From: Verrucomicrobiales bacterium
Lineage (GTDB): Bacteria > Verrucomicrobiota > Verrucomicrobiia > Verrucomicrobiales > V1-33
Direction of reading: 5' to 3'
DNA: 8,739 nucleotides
NCBI GenBank assembly: GCA_023253495.1
Contig: JALRGF010000248.1
Location: 1-8,739 of the forward strand
Shown here piece after piece: positions 1-5,444 of this stretch (position 1 is the first letter of the stretch; each line of letters opens with the position of its first letter). A model generated the notes under the pieces. The model saw only the letters and a list, made by a program, of their open reading frames with translations, had not been told where the DNA came from and did no database searches. Both the position numbers and the translations under genes were made by a program.

Positions 1-1131
1 GCGACGTGGTTTGAGACGAGTGCGGAGTACGGGCTGGCGGGGGTGCGGCGGTTGGGAACAACGCCGGTCTGGGCCTTTGGGGCGGGCACGTTTCTGACCT
101 CTTTTTCGGCGGGTGAGGATCTGTTTCGGTCGGACCCGCGGGAGATGACACGGCTGGAGGATCTGTATGCCGGGGTGGTAGCGGGGGTGCCGGGCTCTGA
201 CTGGAGTGCGAGCCTGTCGGCGGGGCGGCAGGACTGGCAGTTGAATGACGGTTTTCTGTTTGCCCGGGTTTCGGGGGCAGCCAATGCCGGTCCCTATGCC
301 GGGTTGTATCTCAATCCGCGGACAGCGTTTGAAAGGACGGTCCTGGGCCGGGTGCGGTGGCGGGATGTGCGGCTGGAGGGGTTTTTTGTGGATCCGGCCG
401 AGATCGACTTCGTGGACAGCAACACCACCTATGCCGGGGTGAATCTGGCGTATGCGGGGCGGGCGGGGGTGGAGGCGTCGGTGGTCTACTATGAATCGCC
501 CGAATCGAACACGGTATTTTCGGGCACGGGGGGAGAGCCGGTGCCGCGGGACGGGTTGCAGACGGTGGCGCCGCGGCTGGGGTCGTCGGCGCTTTTCGGG
601 ATCCGGGGGTGGGAGCTTTTCGGCGAGCATGCGTGGCAGACGCACCGGGAGGCGGACTGGCAGGCGCGTGCTTTTTACGTGCGCACCGGATACACCTTTG
701 CCGGCCTGCCGTGGAAACCGAATCTCAGCTACCGGTATGCGAGCTTCGGCGGCGACGATCCGGACACGGCGAGGTACGAGCGGTTTGACGCGCCACTGTC
801 GAGCGGGCTGGACACCTGGCTGCAGGGGGTCAGTATGAAAAAAGCGGTGACCAACACCAACCTCAACAGCCACCGGGTCCGGCTGAATGTGGCCCCCACC
901 GACCGGCTTTCATTCACCCTCGATTATTTCCGGCTGCTGGCTGACGAGGGGTCGGGCAGCGACGATTACGGACACGAGGTCGACCTCGGCGTGCGCTGGG
1001 CGATGTCGCGGAATCTGTTTTTCCTCGGGGTGGCGGGGGTGGGGTTTCCGGGTGACGCCCTTGAGCAAAAGGCGGGTGGTGCGCTCGACCCCTGGGGAAC
1101 GGTGCAGGCCTCGCTGTTCATCAACTTCTGA
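1..1131 (+). CDS. Outer-membrane beta-barrel porin, alginate-export (AlgE-like) family, 3' part only
   Basis: The frame is open from base 1 to a TGA at 1129-1131, so the start lies outside the window and 376 residues are visible. The GTG at 43 is internal, because the frame reads through it from the left edge. The protein is made of alternating amphipathic strands rich in Tyr, Trp, Gly and Arg, for example the stretch around residue 243 (SYRYASFGGDD), and it ends in Phe (SLFINF), the usual C-terminal signal for outer-membrane barrel insertion. The SYRYASFGGDDPDTARYERFD-type segment and the girdle of aromatic and charged strands recall the alginate-export family of porins, which move acidic sugars or other small anionic substrates across the outer membrane. 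The substrate cannot be told from sequence. Family confidence is moderate; the barrel nature is strong. The next open frame begins 4 bases after the stop. Confidence 0.75.
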   Translation, partial: ATWFETSAEYGLAGVRRLGTTPVWAFGAGTFLTSFSAGEDLFRSDPREMTRLEDLYAGVVAGVPGSDWSASLSAGRQDWQLNDGFLFARVSGAANAGPYAGLYLNPRTAFERTVLGRVRWRDVRLEGFFVDPAEIDFVDSNTTYAGVNLAYAGRAGVEASVVYYESPESNTVFSGTGGEPVPRDGLQTVAPRLGSSALFGIRGWELFGEHAWQTHREADWQARAFYVRTGYTFAGLPWKPNLSYRYASFGGDDPDTARYERFDAPLSSGLDTWLQGVSMKKAVTNTNLNSHRVRLNVAPTDRLSFTLDYFRLLADEGSGSDDYGHEVDLGVRWAMSRNLFFLGVAGVGFPGDALEQKAGGALDPWGTVQASLFINF

Positions 1132-1135
1132 AGTG

Positions 1136-1430
1136 ATGCCTATGGATACCCTCGAACTTCCCCTGAAGCAGATCTTCGTGCTGCTCTTCATGATGACCGG
1201 ACCACTGAAGGCGGTGCCGACCTTCGGGGCGCTGACGGCCTCGATGCCGGAGGCCGGACGCGCGGCGATCGCACGCAAGGCGGTGTTGATCGCGATGGTG
1301 GCGCTGGGCCTCGCGATTTTCGGCGGTCACTTCATCATGAAATCGTGGGGGTCTGCGGGTGCTCGGGTCGGTTTTCGGGGTGCTGCAGCTCTCACTGGGG
1401 ATCGAGATGATGCTTTTTGCCATAAGGTGA
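1136..1430 (+). pseudogene. MarC-family membrane protein, frameshifted and truncated remnant
   Basis: An ATG at 1136 (or 1142) opens a frame whose first 72 residues are a typical MarC-family N-terminus: one hydrophobic helix with the motif FMMTGPLKAVP, a basic loop with a conserved RKAVLIA, then a second helix ending MKSWG (last codon 1349-1351). The original frame then becomes non-membrane-like. The homologous continuation is one base over: from CTG at 1353 it reads LRVLGSVFGVLQLSLGIEMM and stops at TGA 1428-1430. Compared with E. coli MarC, where about five residues lie between the equivalent Gly and LRI, roughly 14 bases seem to be missing at 1351-1353, which would give exactly this shift. 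MarC proteins are about 200 residues with six helices; here only about the first 97 are recognisable and the second half is absent. The gene is therefore probably dead. A sequencing error could explain the frameshift but not the missing half. Confidence 0.8.
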
Positions 1431-1508
1431 GACAGTATCCTGACTCAGCGCCTTTTGACCTTGGATTCTCCCAATGCGGTTCGCTTCAGGCGGTGGGGCT
1501 TGTTTCTG

Positions 1509-1526
1509 GCACCCTTTCCAGGGTGC
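1509..1526. repeat. Perfect 7-base stem hairpin
   Basis: GCACCCT and AGGGTGC pair perfectly around TTCC. It is the first of three palindromes in the intergenic cluster. No T run follows immediately in a way that would make it a clear intrinsic terminator, although TTTTCT occurs five bases after it on the + strand. Confidence 0.6.
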
Positions 1527-1545
1527 ATCCTTTTCTCTACGGTAT

Positions 1546-1604
1546 CCGTGGGTGTCCGTCCTTGAGTGGGCCTGCGGCCGGAGATGGGGGACGGCCACCC
1601 ACGG
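1546..1604. repeat. Large inverted repeat, 16-base arms with one mismatch
   Basis: The left arm at 1546-1561 and right arm at 1589-1604 match at 15 of 16 positions as an inverted repeat, giving a long stem-loop with a 27-base loop that itself carries a GGCC-TGC-GGCC stem. It is the core of the REP-like cluster and is followed 11 bases later by the CATCCC/GGGATG hairpin (1616-1630). Confidence 0.7.
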
Positions 1605-1615
1605 CTATGATCTGG

Positions 1616-1630
1616 CATCCCGTTGGGATG
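1616..1630. repeat. CATCCC/GGGATG hairpin
   Basis: A perfect 6-base stem around a GTT loop, placed just 3' of the large inverted repeat. The fixed order of these two palindromes suggests one repeat unit rather than chance hairpins. Confidence 0.6.
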
Positions 1631-1779
1631 AGGGAGGATAGGTGGGTGTTTCTGCAATGTGCTTTCGCGGGGCGGCTTCCGGCTGCGGGGATGAAATCAT
1701 CGGCCACCAGCAGCTGCACGGCGCCTGCTTGTCCATGCATGCCCGTGGGTGTTGCGGCGAGCGATGCCATTCTGGCGAT

Positions 1780-1869
1780 GCTCGCCAGCGGGTTTTCCCC
1801 TTCGAGGCCCGGAAACCGGGAAAAGTCCGCATCGCTCGTGTACAGCCGGGCCCGGTGCTCGATGGCTGT
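1780..1869 (-). pseudogene. Orphan C-terminal fragment of a PIN-domain (VapC-like) toxin
   Basis: Read on the minus strand, bases 1866 down to 1783 encode AIEHRARLYTSDADFSRFPG followed by LEGENPLA. This is the familiar last strand-helix segment of VapC-type PIN ribonucleases: an EHGA-like helix end, the L-x-T-x-D-x-D-F motif that carries the final acidic active-site residues, then F-PGL-ENPL, the normal C-terminus. No start codon, no N-terminal DTN aspartate motif and no antitoxin lie upstream, and the normal stop after NPL has been lost, so the frame runs on without meaning. Only about 27 residues out of about 140 survive. It differs from the intact toxin next to it (ending FQRVWNPLIA), so it is not a simple duplication but the relic of a second, different toxin gene. 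Confidence 0.7.
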
Positions 1870-1939
1870 TCCTTCTCCATGATCTTCCGCCGCTACCGGA
1901 AACTGACCACGGAAGAGACGGTGAGGAAATGGTTCGGGA

Positions 1940-2380
1940 TCATGCGATGAGGGGATTCCACACCCTCTGAAAGCCGATATCCTTGAAATCAGATTCGTTG
2001 GCAGTGGCGAAGTGCGTCACTCCCCCGTGCAGCAGTGTGAGCCCGAGCCGGGCATCGAAGACTTTCCTCCGCGGAAAGTCCTCCGCTTCTGCCATCGCCC
2101 AGACTCGATCCATAACTGCAGCATGTTCAAGCCGCATGACGTTGGGGATGCGGAAGTAGGCCGTCGCTATGTCACGCGCACGCCTGGCCGACAGCGGTTG
2201 AGCCATCACCGTGGGATTTCGCAGCAGGACATAGAGTTCCAGCAGCACGTAGTCGGTCAGGGCCACGCGGATCGATGGATCCCCGAAATGGTGGCGCAAA
2301 AAGTCCACTGCGGCCTGATGCCACCGGGAACCCGGGTTCAGGCTGTACAGCAGAATATTGGTATCGATGCCAACGGTCAC
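1940..2380 (-). CDS. vapC: PIN-domain toxin ribonuclease, VapC family
   Basis: A complete 146-residue PIN-domain protein, the usual size for VapC. It begins MTVGIDTNILLY, with the first metal-binding aspartate at D6; E48 in the LLELY helix, D109 in VFDARL, and the N128/D131 pair in TANESDF complete the acidic pocket. The C-terminus WNPLIA is typical. VapC toxins cut RNA, often initiator tRNA or rRNA, unless bound by the cognate antitoxin; the target here is unknown. The start is GTG at 2380-2378, fixed by a strong Shine-Dalgarno AGGAGGT at 2396-2390 nine bases upstream and by the GTGA overlap with the antitoxin stop, so the two genes are translationally coupled. All acidic residues are present, so it should be active. 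Confidence 0.9.
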   Translation of the reverse strand: MTVGIDTNILLYSLNPGSRWHQAAVDFLRHHFGDPSIRVALTDYVLLELYVLLRNPTVMAQPLSARRARDIATAYFRIPNVMRLEHAAVMDRVWAMAEAEDFPRRKVFDARLGLTLLHGGVTHFATANESDFKDIGFQRVWNPLIA

Positions 2381-2625
2381 AGGCCTCTTACCTCCTCTTC
2401 AGCAACCAGTTCCCGGAAGTTCAACTCATCGAAATGACCAACAAACTGGTCGCTTTCCAGGCGGGGAAGCTGCCATGGCGTCGTAGAGGTTCGCACTGGA
2501 TAAAGGATGGTCATGTATTCGATCCCGCGACGAATTACTTCGGCCAAGGACCACTCCCTTTGTTCGGCGATGGCTTTGGCTTGATGATACAGCTCGTCGG
2601 GCAGTTGGACCTGCGTCTTGATCAT
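2377..2625 (-). CDS. vapB: Antitoxin of the VapBC pair, ribbon-helix-helix type
   Basis: An 82-residue protein directly upstream of the PIN toxin, with its TGA (2379-2377) overlapping the toxin GTG by four bases. Residues 1-40 (MIKTQVQLPDELYHQAKAIA onward) have the strand-helix-helix pattern of ribbon-helix-helix DNA-binding antitoxins: a short strand TQVQLPDELY, a helix with AKAIAEQREWS, then LAEVIRRGIEYM. The acidic C-terminal half (DQFVGHFDELNFRELVAEEE) should be the flexible segment that blocks the toxin active site. The frame continues upstream to 2700, but that part (rich in Cys and Ser) is unlike the family, and the ATG at 2625 puts the RHH strand at the N-terminus as expected. No strong ribosome-binding site is seen. 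The protein probably autoregulates the operon together with VapC. Confidence 0.85.
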   Translation of the reverse strand: MIKTQVQLPDELYHQAKAIAEQREWSLAEVIRRGIEYMTILYPVRTSTTPWQLPRLESDQFVGHFDELNFRELVAEEEVRGL

Positions 2626-2860
2626 GATGGCAAATAGCACACATGTGGCAAATCGGCAACATTGTGTTCCGCACGCGGCCCGCGAGAGGCTCACGACCAA
2701 CGAGAACTGTGAACACCAAAGAAGAACGTGATGCCAACGAACTCCATACCCCTACTGAAGGCAGGAGCCTGGTGCGGGAGTTTCGCCCGCCGGGATCTGT
2801 GCGGGGCGCGCGCGGGGGGGGTAACCCGCGTCCCAAGCGTGGCCGTGCGGTCGGGCGCCC
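2626..2860. other. Intergenic region upstream of vapBC and downstream of the dehydrogenase
   Basis: This 235-base stretch holds no gene that I can support. It should contain the vapBC promoter, reading leftward. Just upstream of the antitoxin start there is an 8-base palindrome CACATGTG (2640-2647) flanked by two copies of an ATTTGCC-like word on the minus strand, a plausible operator for the RHH antitoxin but unproven. Further right, towards 2860, the sequence is very GC-rich with a run of eight G; there is no clear terminator for the dehydrogenase gene. Confidence 0.4.
2640..2647. promoter_or_regulatory. Possible antitoxin operator, CACATGTG palindrome
   Basis: The palindrome CACATGTG lies 15 bases upstream of the antitoxin start and is flanked by direct ATTTGCC repeats read on the minus strand. 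RHH antitoxins usually bind short palindromes in this position. An 8-base palindrome could occur by chance, so confidence is low. Confidence 0.25.
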
Positions 2861-3634
2861 TCAGTCGAGTTCCTGCACGCCGCCGCCGGAGACGGTGAGC
2901 ACCTGACCGCTGATCCAGGCGGCGGCGGGGGAGCAGAGGAAGAGGGCGGCGTGGGCGATGTCCGAGGCCATGCCGAGCCGGCCCATGGGGGTGTGTTTGA
3001 GCATGGATTTTTCGATTTCCGGGGTGAGTACGGAGGCGAGGGCATCGGTTTTGATGGCTCCGGGGGCGATGGCATTGACGCGGATGTTTTTCGGGCCGAG
3101 GTCGAAAGCCATGTTGCGGGTCAGGTGGTTGACAGCGGCCTTGGAGGAGCCGTAGGACGTCATGCGCTGGTTTTTGTTTTCGCCGGCCATCGAGCTGATG
3201 TTGAGCACGGCGCCGCCGCCGGCTTTTTCGATGGACGGGACGCACAGCTGGCAGAGGCGGAAAATCGAGAAGACATTGAGCCGGTAGGCCCAGAGGAAGT
3301 CGTCCATCGGCATGTCGAACGGCTTTGGCCCGCCGCCGCCGGCGTTGTTGACGAGCAGGGTGATGGAGCCAAAGGCGTCAAGCGTCTGGCGGACCATGGA
3401 TTCGAGCGCGGCGTCGTCGGTGACATCGCAGGCCGTGCTGATGGCGCGTCCGCCGGCGGCGGTGATGGCGGCGGCGACTTCGCCGGCCTTGTCGGCGGTG
3501 CGGTCGCTGACCATGACGGCGGCGCCGGCGGCGGCGAAGGTTTCGGCGATGGCGTGGCCGATGCCGGCGCCGGCGCCGGTGACGATGGCGACCTGACCTT
3601 TGAGGTTGATCAGGTCCTGGATGGTGGCGTTCAT
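2861..3634 (-). CDS. hdhA: Short-chain dehydrogenase/reductase, 7-alpha-hydroxysteroid dehydrogenase-like (HdhA)
   Basis: A 257-residue classical SDR, complete. The Rossmann motif is TGAGAGIG (19-26), with D44 at the end of the second strand, which favours NAD(H); NNAG follows at 96-99, and the catalytic set is N120, S148, Y161 and K165. Long blocks match what I remember of E. coli HdhA: GGGGPKPFDMPM (99-110), ENKN (152-155), TSYGSSKAA, NMAFDLG, KNIRVNAIAPGAI and the C-terminus LTVSGGGVQEL. HdhA oxidises the 7-alpha-hydroxyl of bile acids and related steroids; in a free-living bacterium the natural substrate may be another hydroxysteroid or alcohol. The start is the ATG at 3634, preceded by CAGGA with a 5-base spacer; longer upstream frames lack SDR sequence. 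The ATG overlaps the stop of the upstream regulator gene (ATGA), so expression is coupled to it. Family assignment is firm; the substrate is inferred. Confidence 0.93.
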   Translation of the reverse strand: MNATIQDLINLKGQVAIVTGAGAGIGHAIAETFAAAGAAVMVSDRTADKAGEVAAAITAAGGRAISTACDVTDDAALESMVRQTLDAFGSITLLVNNAGGGGPKPFDMPMDDFLWAYRLNVFSIFRLCQLCVPSIEKAGGGAVLNISSMAGENKNQRMTSYGSSKAAVNHLTRNMAFDLGPKNIRVNAIAPGAIKTDALASVLTPEIEKSMLKHTPMGRLGMASDIAHAALFLCSPAAAWISGQVLTVSGGGVQELD

Positions 3635-4221
3635 TTTTTTCCTGAGCTGGGTTTGGATGGGGTGAGGCGGGAGCGGCGGGCGGGGGCTTTCGGGGTGGGG
3701 GTCTGGATCTGGTCCGGGCGCGGCGGTGCCGGGTCCTCGGTGAGCAGGGCCTCGATGCGGCGGGAGGCGCGCAGCAGGCCGTTGAGGAAGCGCAGGGAGT
3801 AGTCGGGGCCGAAGTGGTCGGCGCACGCCTGGGTGATGCGCAGCCCCTGTTTGGGCACCTGTTCCACCCACCCGCGTTTGATGAGAGTCTGGACCTTGCG
3901 CCGCACGGTTTCGCGGGGGATGCCGGTGGCGCAGCTCACTGAGTAGGCGTTGCATCCCGGCATGCGTGTCCACGCGGCCGGTTGGTGCTGCAGGGTGCGG
4001 ACCGGTTCGTTGGTGTGCCGGTTCGGGCAGAAGAAACGGGCGGTATTGTGGTGGGAGATTTCGCCGAGGACGATGGCCAGCGCGAGATCGCCCTCGAAGG
4101 CCTCATAGAGGTCGTGAAGGTATTCGAGGAAGAAGTGCGACATGTGGAGGCGCACTTCGCCGCGTCGCGCTTCATAGCGGTGTCTGGAAAAGACGAGGTC
4201 GGATTCACGGATGGCGGCCAT
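3631..4221 (-). CDS. Winged-helix transcriptional regulator of unrecognised family, coupled to the HdhA-like gene
   Basis: A protein of 196 residues from ATG 4221 to a TGA that overlaps the dehydrogenase start. Residues 30-60 form a helical segment (FFLEYLHDLYEAFEGDLALA then IVLGEISHHN). Residues 92-130 look like a winged helix-turn-helix: AYSVSCATGIPRETVRRKVQ is the turn and recognition helix, and LIKRGWVEQVPKQGLRIT gives the following helix and wing. The last 35 residues are a Pro/Arg/Lys-rich tail that looks disordered. The frame can be extended to an ATG at 4374, but that extra part is Pro/His/Arg-rich and has no family features, so I prefer 4221, although no strong ribosome-binding site is visible there. 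I do not recognise a named family. The position first in an operon with the SDR suggests a regulator of that enzyme and probably of itself. Confidence 0.75.
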   Translation of the reverse strand: MAAIRESDLVFSRHRYEARRGEVRLHMSHFFLEYLHDLYEAFEGDLALAIVLGEISHHNTARFFCPNRHTNEPVRTLQHQPAAWTRMPGCNAYSVSCATGIPRETVRRKVQTLIKRGWVEQVPKQGLRITQACADHFGPDYSLRFLNGLLRASRRIEALLTEDPAPPRPDQIQTPTPKAPARRSRLTPSKPSSGKK

Positions 4222-4434
4222 GGGTCGGTCAGAGCGGAGCGGCAAAGAGGCATTGTGGCGGTGTGGGTGCCGGTGCAACGGCGCCGTTACCCAACGTGGG
4301 CATGATGGGGGTGTGGCGTCGGGGCGGGTTCCCGTGGATTCCGGGACCGGTACCGTCCCCCGGAGCGGGAACAAAACCTTGTTCTTGAGGAAATCGAGGA
4401 TTCCGCACAGTGCGGGGGGAGGGACCGGGGGCCG
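4222..4434. promoter_or_regulatory. Divergent intergenic region between the regulator operon and argB
   Basis: These 213 bases separate the leftward regulator gene from rightward argB and so should hold both promoters. I see no convincing -35/-10 pair on either strand. Dyad elements are visible: a perfect 12-base palindrome at 4277-4288 and an imperfect stem at 4341-4363 (CCGGGAC pairing with GTCCC and CGG around a CGGTACC core). A G-rich purine tract at 4414-4430 precedes argB. Confidence 0.5.
4277..4288. promoter_or_regulatory. Perfect 12-base palindrome AACGGCGCCGTT, possible operator
   Basis: AACGGCGCCGTT equals its own reverse complement over all 12 bases. It sits 55 bases upstream of the regulator start codon, a sensible place for an autoregulatory operator. 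No second copy was noticed in the window. Regulatory function is inferred from position only. Confidence 0.4.
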
Positions 4435-5358
4435 ATGAGCGAGGCCGCCTGCCCCATTGATTTCCGCATGACTCCGTCATTCCACCAGCAGATTGCCAAA
4501 GCCTCCGTTCTGATTGAGGCGCTGCCGTACATGCAGCAGTTCCGCGGGCAGATCTTTGTGATCAAGATCGGGGGGAGCGCGATGGACGACTGGTCGTTGA
4601 TCGAGGGGCTGCTGCGGGACGTGGTTTTCCTTGAAGGTATCGGGATCAATCCGGTGCTGGTGCATGGCGGCGGCAAGGCGATTTCCAAGGGCATGGCCGA
4701 GGCCGGACTGGCGGCGCGGTTTGTCAACGGGTTGCGGGTGACTGATGATGCGACCATCGGGATTGTCGAGCAGGTGCTCACGCAGCAGATCAATCCGCGG
4801 CTGGTGATGGCGATGAATGATTTTGGCGGCCTGGCGGTCGGCATCAACGGGAAGCGGGTCTTTCTCGGGAGGAAGACGGCGCCGGTGGTGGACACGGCGA
4901 CCGGGGCGCCGGCGGATCTCGGCTGGGTCGGGGAGGTGGTGGATTTCCGGCTGGACGAGCTGCAGGCGATCCTGAAGGGGGAGATCGTGCCGGTGATTTC
5001 GCCGATTGCTTCGGAGATCGGGTCGGGGCACGCCTTGAACTGCAATGCCGATGTGGCGGCGGCGGCGCTGGCGGGCCGGCTGAAGGCGGCCAAGTTTATT
5101 TATCTGAGTGACGTGCTCGGGGTGATGCGTGATCCGAAGGACCCGAAGACGTTGATTCCGCACCTCAATCGCGGGGAAGTGGAAGCACTGATCGCCGATG
5201 GGACCATCGCCGGAGGCATGATCCCGAAGGTCCAGGCGGCCCTGGCCGCGCTGGAGGCCGGGGCGGCCAAAGTCCATCTGGTCGACGGCCGTCTGCCGCA
5301 TTCTCTGCTGCTCGAAATTTTCACAAAAGAGGGGATCGGCACCGAGATTGTGTGCTAG
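4435..5358 (+). CDS. argB: N-acetylglutamate kinase
   Basis: ArgB phosphorylates N-acetyl-L-glutamate with ATP, the second step of arginine synthesis, in the cytoplasm. The 307-residue product has the expected amino-acid-kinase motifs: VIKIGGSAM (42-50, with K44), VHGGGK (76-81), the substrate-binding RFVNGLRVTDDAT (95-107), NCNADVAAAALA (202-213), the nucleotide-site LSDVLGV (224-230) and GGMIPK (260-265). Residues 15-36 (FHQQIAKASVLIEALPYMQQ) are the N-terminal helix found in hexameric, arginine-inhibited kinases, so feedback inhibition by arginine is likely. Family members commonly have about 295-300 residues, which fits an alternative ATG at 4468 (296 residues), but that ATG has no Shine-Dalgarno, while the one at 4435 follows a GGGGAGG tract by 12 bases. 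The start is therefore uncertain by 11 codons; function is firm. argF follows 86 bases later on the same strand. Confidence 0.95.
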   Translation: MSEAACPIDFRMTPSFHQQIAKASVLIEALPYMQQFRGQIFVIKIGGSAMDDWSLIEGLLRDVVFLEGIGINPVLVHGGGKAISKGMAEAGLAARFVNGLRVTDDATIGIVEQVLTQQINPRLVMAMNDFGGLAVGINGKRVFLGRKTAPVVDTATGAPADLGWVGEVVDFRLDELQAILKGEIVPVISPIASEIGSGHALNCNADVAAAALAGRLKAAKFIYLSDVLGVMRDPKDPKTLIPHLNRGEVEALIADGTIAGGMIPKVQAALAALEAGAAKVHLVDGRLPHSLLLEIFTKEGIGTEIVC

Positions 5359-5444
5359 GCTGCCCCTTTCCCCGCGATGCTGGGGCCGGTTTTTCCGTCG
5401 ATGGCGGCGGGGTGACCGGCCCGCTTGTTTTTTCCGATCCAGCC
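5359..5444 (+). promoter_or_regulatory. argB-argF spacer with a long-loop hairpin and T run (possible attenuator or terminator)
   Basis: GGGCCGGT at 5383-5390 is perfectly complementary to ACCGGCCC at 5415-5422, an 8-base all-strong stem around a 24-base loop, and the right arm is followed by GCTTGTTTTTT (T run 5428-5433). That is the layout of an intrinsic terminator or an attenuator between argB and argF, only 11 bases before the argF ATG. The long loop makes it weaker than a classical terminator. No evident Shine-Dalgarno precedes argF, which is unusual given the other genes here. Confidence 0.45.

Larger units (their letters stand above)
1431..1779. repeat. Non-coding stretch with a cluster of REP-like hairpin palindromes
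   Basis: No convincing gene is present in these 349 bases. Three inverted repeats stand out. First, 1509-1526 is a 7-base stem with a 4-base loop (GCACCCT-TTCC-AGGGTGC). Second, 1546-1561 (CCGTGGGTGTCCGTCC) pairs with 1589-1604 (GGACGGCCACCCACGG) at 15 of 16 positions, with a GGCC/GGCC mini-stem inside the loop. Third, 1616-1630 is CATCCC-GTT-GGGATG. The ordered pair of a CCGTGGGT/ACCCACGG stem and a CATCCC/GGGATG stem resembles a dispersed intergenic repeat I recall from Verrucomicrobiota and Planctomycetota genomes, but I cannot confirm that here. A partial copy of the first 10 bases of the large arm recurs at about 1743-1752. Short open frames on both strands look like by-products. Confidence 0.6.

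Noticed and set aside
1505..1635. CRISPR array
   Set aside because: The repeats are inverted hairpins, not regularly spaced direct repeats with spacers, and no cas gene is present.
887..1882. A 331-codon + strand frame taken as one gene
   Set aside because: It only passes through three unrelated things: an out-of-frame piece of the porin, the marC remnant and the repeat region.
1642..1950. A + strand frame ending FRRYRKLTTEETVRKWFGIM
   Set aside because: The last 24 residues look protein-like, but the rest runs through the repeat region, no family is recognised and its end overlaps the 3' end of vapC. It might be a gene tail; there is not enough to call it.
1431..2800. Insertion sequence or integrated element
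   Set aside because: No transposase or integrase frame, no terminal inverted repeats bounding the patch and no tRNA gene or attachment-like duplication were found.
2951..3802. A 283-codon + strand frame opposite the HdhA-like gene
   Set aside because: It is Gly/Ala/Asp-rich, has no recognisable domain, and is antisense to a gene with a complete SDR catalytic set.
4477..5301. Long minus-strand frames opposite argB (and similarly 5355-6317 opposite argF)
   Set aside because: Basic, Gln/His-rich shadows of strongly conserved enzymes; no start signals or motifs.
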